Of a stretch of DNA of 64,000 nucleotides, positions 62,196-64,000 are shown piece by piece (position 1 is the stretch's first letter; the number at the start of each line of letters is the position of its first letter). The notes under the pieces were generated by a model. It made no database searches. It worked only from the letters and a program-made list of their open reading frames with translations, and was not told the DNA's origin. The translations under genes were made by a program, and so were the position numbers. Origin of the DNA: Ceratotherium simum simum (Eukaryota; Chordata; Mammalia; Perissodactyla; Rhinocerotidae). The stretch spans positions 6,845,382-6,909,381 of the forward strand of contig NW_004454177.1 of NCBI RefSeq assembly GCF_000283155.1. The letters run 5' to 3'.

Positions 62196-62833
62196 CTTTC
62201 AGTAGCAAAAGAGTTGCCTTCTGGCTGGTCCTTTGGCCTCTTTGCTCAGAGAACTTTCAAAGAATTTCTCACTTACCTTTATCTTTGGTAGTTGGGAAAC
62301 TTTCCCCCTCTCCTTTTTCTCCAGAATGTTTGCATTCCCAACAACATGCATGTCAGTTAATTCCCCTCCCTTCCCTTCCTACCTCAGCCCCTAAGCCCAG
62401 GCCTAACCTTGATTGTTATAGGAGACCATTTGAATATAGAGACCTGAAACCCTTTACCCAATACTCAAGCAGTACATTTTGCTTTCATTATTCAAATAGA
62501 TGTTGGAATGGGCTAATTAGCATTAGGGTTGTGTTTCCTATTAAAATCGTTTTTAAAACCTGGTTTTGCCAAGGTCCAGTTCATCAGGAGATAAGCCCAG
62601 TAGTTGCCAGGAGCTTTAACTCAAAAAAACCAACCAAGCAAACAAAACATATGTTCACATCCCAGGCTGTTAAGGACTGGAGCCAAAAGTGCTACCAGGA
62701 GGATCCTGTCAACCTAGGTGTGTTATTCTTGACCATCCTTGGTCAGGAAGAAATATTCACTCCTCTTGAACTCCTATTTCTCTCCAAAATCCAGTCCATA
62801 GGGTTGCATGACTCTGACCAATATTATACTTAG
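62196..62833 (+). other. Possible alternative terminal SIK3 exon (speculative)
   Basis: An open frame runs from before 62171 to TAG 62831-62833. At 62168-62195 it is crossed by a good splice acceptor (CTTTTTTGTCTTCTCTCTGC, then TGGCTTTTAG). Joining exon 21 (ending in one codon base, G) to 62196 gives Ala-Phe-Ser-Ser and continues in the open frame for about 212 codons. A variant ATTAAA lies about 50 nt after the stop. The product (start AFSSKRVAFWLVLWPLCSEN) resembles nothing known to me, and the known SIK3 C-terminus is different, so this may be chance. Confidence 0.15.
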
Positions 62834-62837
62834 TAAC

Positions 62838-64000
62838 CAGTATTAAGAGAGCATTTATTAATTTCAGTTAAAGAGATAATTATTAAATACTGAGTATAGG
62901 GCAATGTTCTGGAACACTGAAGGCTCACAGACATGTGTAAGATACAATTCTTGTCCTCAAAGAACTTACAGTCTAATATGAATGATTAAGAGAAGTACAC
63001 AATTGAACATTGTACCAGGAATAATGTTAGAGTAATCAGAGTCCAGTAAAGTCTTCTGACATTTAAAGAAAGAAAAGATAGAGGAAGATGGCCACGGTTG
63101 TTAGCTCAGGGCCCATCTTCCTCAAGGAAAAAAGGGGAGGATTGGCATCAGATGTTAGCTCAGGGCTGGTCCTCCTCACAAAAAACAAAACAAAACAAAA
63201 ACAAACAAACAAACAAAACAAAGAAAAGATTTATTTCTATTTGAAAGGGAAATTTCATAAAGATGAAAACCTTTGAGGTGGACCTAGAAGGATGAGTTGA
63301 TTTGGATTGGCAGGAATGGAAGTAGAAGAATCAAGCATTTCGGGAGAGGGAACAGTGAGAGCAAATGCACAGACTTGTGAATGGGTAGGAAGAGCTAAGT
63401 GGTCCCATTTGACTAGAGCTTAAAATATAGGGGAGAGTAGTGTGAGGTACTCATTGGAAGGTAGGCTGGGGCCCTGCTGTGAAAATGAAGTGTTTGGGCT
63501 CCCTATAGAAAGATTAATCTTTGTAGGGTAGTGGTGGAAGGATGGTTAGGAGGCTATTGTAGTAATCCAGGCAAGAGGTAATAGGGCTTCAGTGGAAGCA
63601 GTGAGATTGGAATGAAAGGGACTGAAGTGACCAGTATTGCGGAGGTAGATTCTTTAAACTTAAGGTGATGTGGAACCAGAAGTAAGGAATCAACAGGGAC
63701 CCTACGAACTCACACCCAGAAGATTAGGAAAATAGACACCCAAACAAGGATGTCTGAAAGGTGCTGTTTGTGAGGGAAGTCGATGAGTTTGGAATTGGAC
63801 ATGTTAAGTGTTAGATGTTGGTTAGCTATCCAGGGAAAGATATGTAGTAAATAGTTGGAATTATGGATCTGGAGCTTAAAAGAGCATTTCAGTAATTCCT
63901 TACATAGAGGCAATATAGTTGAAGCCATGAAAATACATGATATTGCCAAAGTGTGGGAAGAGAGAGTAGATCAAGGATAGAAATGTAAAGGATGCTTGCT
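62838..64000 (-). mobile_element. L2 LINE, antisense, runs off the window; ERE inserted
   Basis: Antisense L2 from the 3' end (TCAAAGAACTTACAGTCTAA) through AGGAGGCTATTGTAGTAATC CAGGC to the RT region. The minus strand near 63730-63900 still translates to SNYLLHIFPWIANQHLTLNM, the conserved L2/CR1 segment just after the YADD box. Split by an ERE at 63080-63219. Stops present. Confidence 0.8.
63080..63219 (+). mobile_element. 5'-truncated ERE SINE with exact 11-bp TSD
   Basis: Only the two tail blocks remain (AGAGGAAGATGGCCACGGTT and GGGGAGGATTGGCATCAGAT GTTAGCTCAGGG) plus an (AAAAC/AAAC)n tail. Exact target duplication AAAGAAAAGAT at 63069-63079 and 63220-63230 shows that the truncation happened at insertion. 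Confidence 0.88.

Larger units (their letters stand above)
55163..64000 (+). other. SIK3: SIK3 intron 21 (5' part)
   Basis: Donor GTAAGA at 55163; no acceptor with the expected next coding sequence appears before the window ends. Contents: MIR copies at 55545, 56768, 58400, 60125 and 60905, a TG microsatellite at 55725, L2 pieces, and EREs at 60655, 61493 and 63080. 55765-56760, 57540-58390, 59115-60120 and 61815-62835 are unique-looking; the last holds a 220-codon open frame listed separately. Confidence 0.85.

Noticed and set aside
55163..64000. Search for the last SIK3 coding exons
   Set aside because: No segment reading as the known C-terminal sequence after residue 1169 was seen; they must lie beyond 64000.

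Overview
The window is ordinary mammalian nuclear DNA, from a perissodactyl and most likely an equid. It carries at least 15 tRNA-derived SINEs of the equine ERE type, with the head GGGCCGGCCCCGTGGCTTAG, an A box, a B box GGTTCGGATCC and, in the short form, a tail ending CTACTGGGGCTTTGGGG. These lie on a background of L1, L2, MIR, an ERVL-MaLR LTR and DNA transposons. Horse, ass, rhino and tapir cannot be told apart without a database.

One gene occupies the whole window on the + strand: SIK3 (salt-inducible kinase 3, AMPK-related Ser/Thr kinase). Seventeen coding exons are present, from the DFG/activation-segment exon (18479-18603) to the large Q-rich exon (54279-55162). Every exon has AG and GT (once GC) borders and the reading phases join without a break. 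Counting codons from the activation-loop Thr as residue 221 puts the three RRxS/T sites at exactly 469, 551 and 626, the published SIK3 positions, so the first ten exons have no net insertion or deletion. Exon numbers used here (5-21) follow from matching the 52-codon exon 40101-40256 to mouse Sik3 exon 13. Exons 1-4 (N-terminus, Gly-loop, catalytic loop) lie upstream of the window and the last coding exons, about 150 residues, lie downstream.

Layout: 1-18478 end of a long intron (EREs, one LTR, three L1 pieces, L2); 18479-19269 activation segment and lower kinase lobe; 19270-35654 a 16-kb intron rich in L2, L1 and MIR; 35655-37803 end of kinase, UBA domain and linker in a tight cluster of five exons, one followed by a GC-AG intron; 37804-43753 PKA/14-3-3 sites and the 'Sleepy' exon; 43754-51940 a stretch almost free of repeats holding a cassette exon (46003-46146), the third PKA site and the glutamine-rich coiled-coil exons; 51833-55162 Ser/Pro/Gln-rich C-terminal exons; 55163-64000 intron.

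The window has no second gene, RNA gene, CRISPR array or prokaryotic-type system that I can support. The points worth checking are about SIK3 processing: a GC-AG intron, a cassette exon, possible intronic polyadenylation after exon 14, a phase-matched 212-codon ORF behind a good acceptor in the last intron, and inverted ERE pairs able to form dsRNA around exons 7-11.
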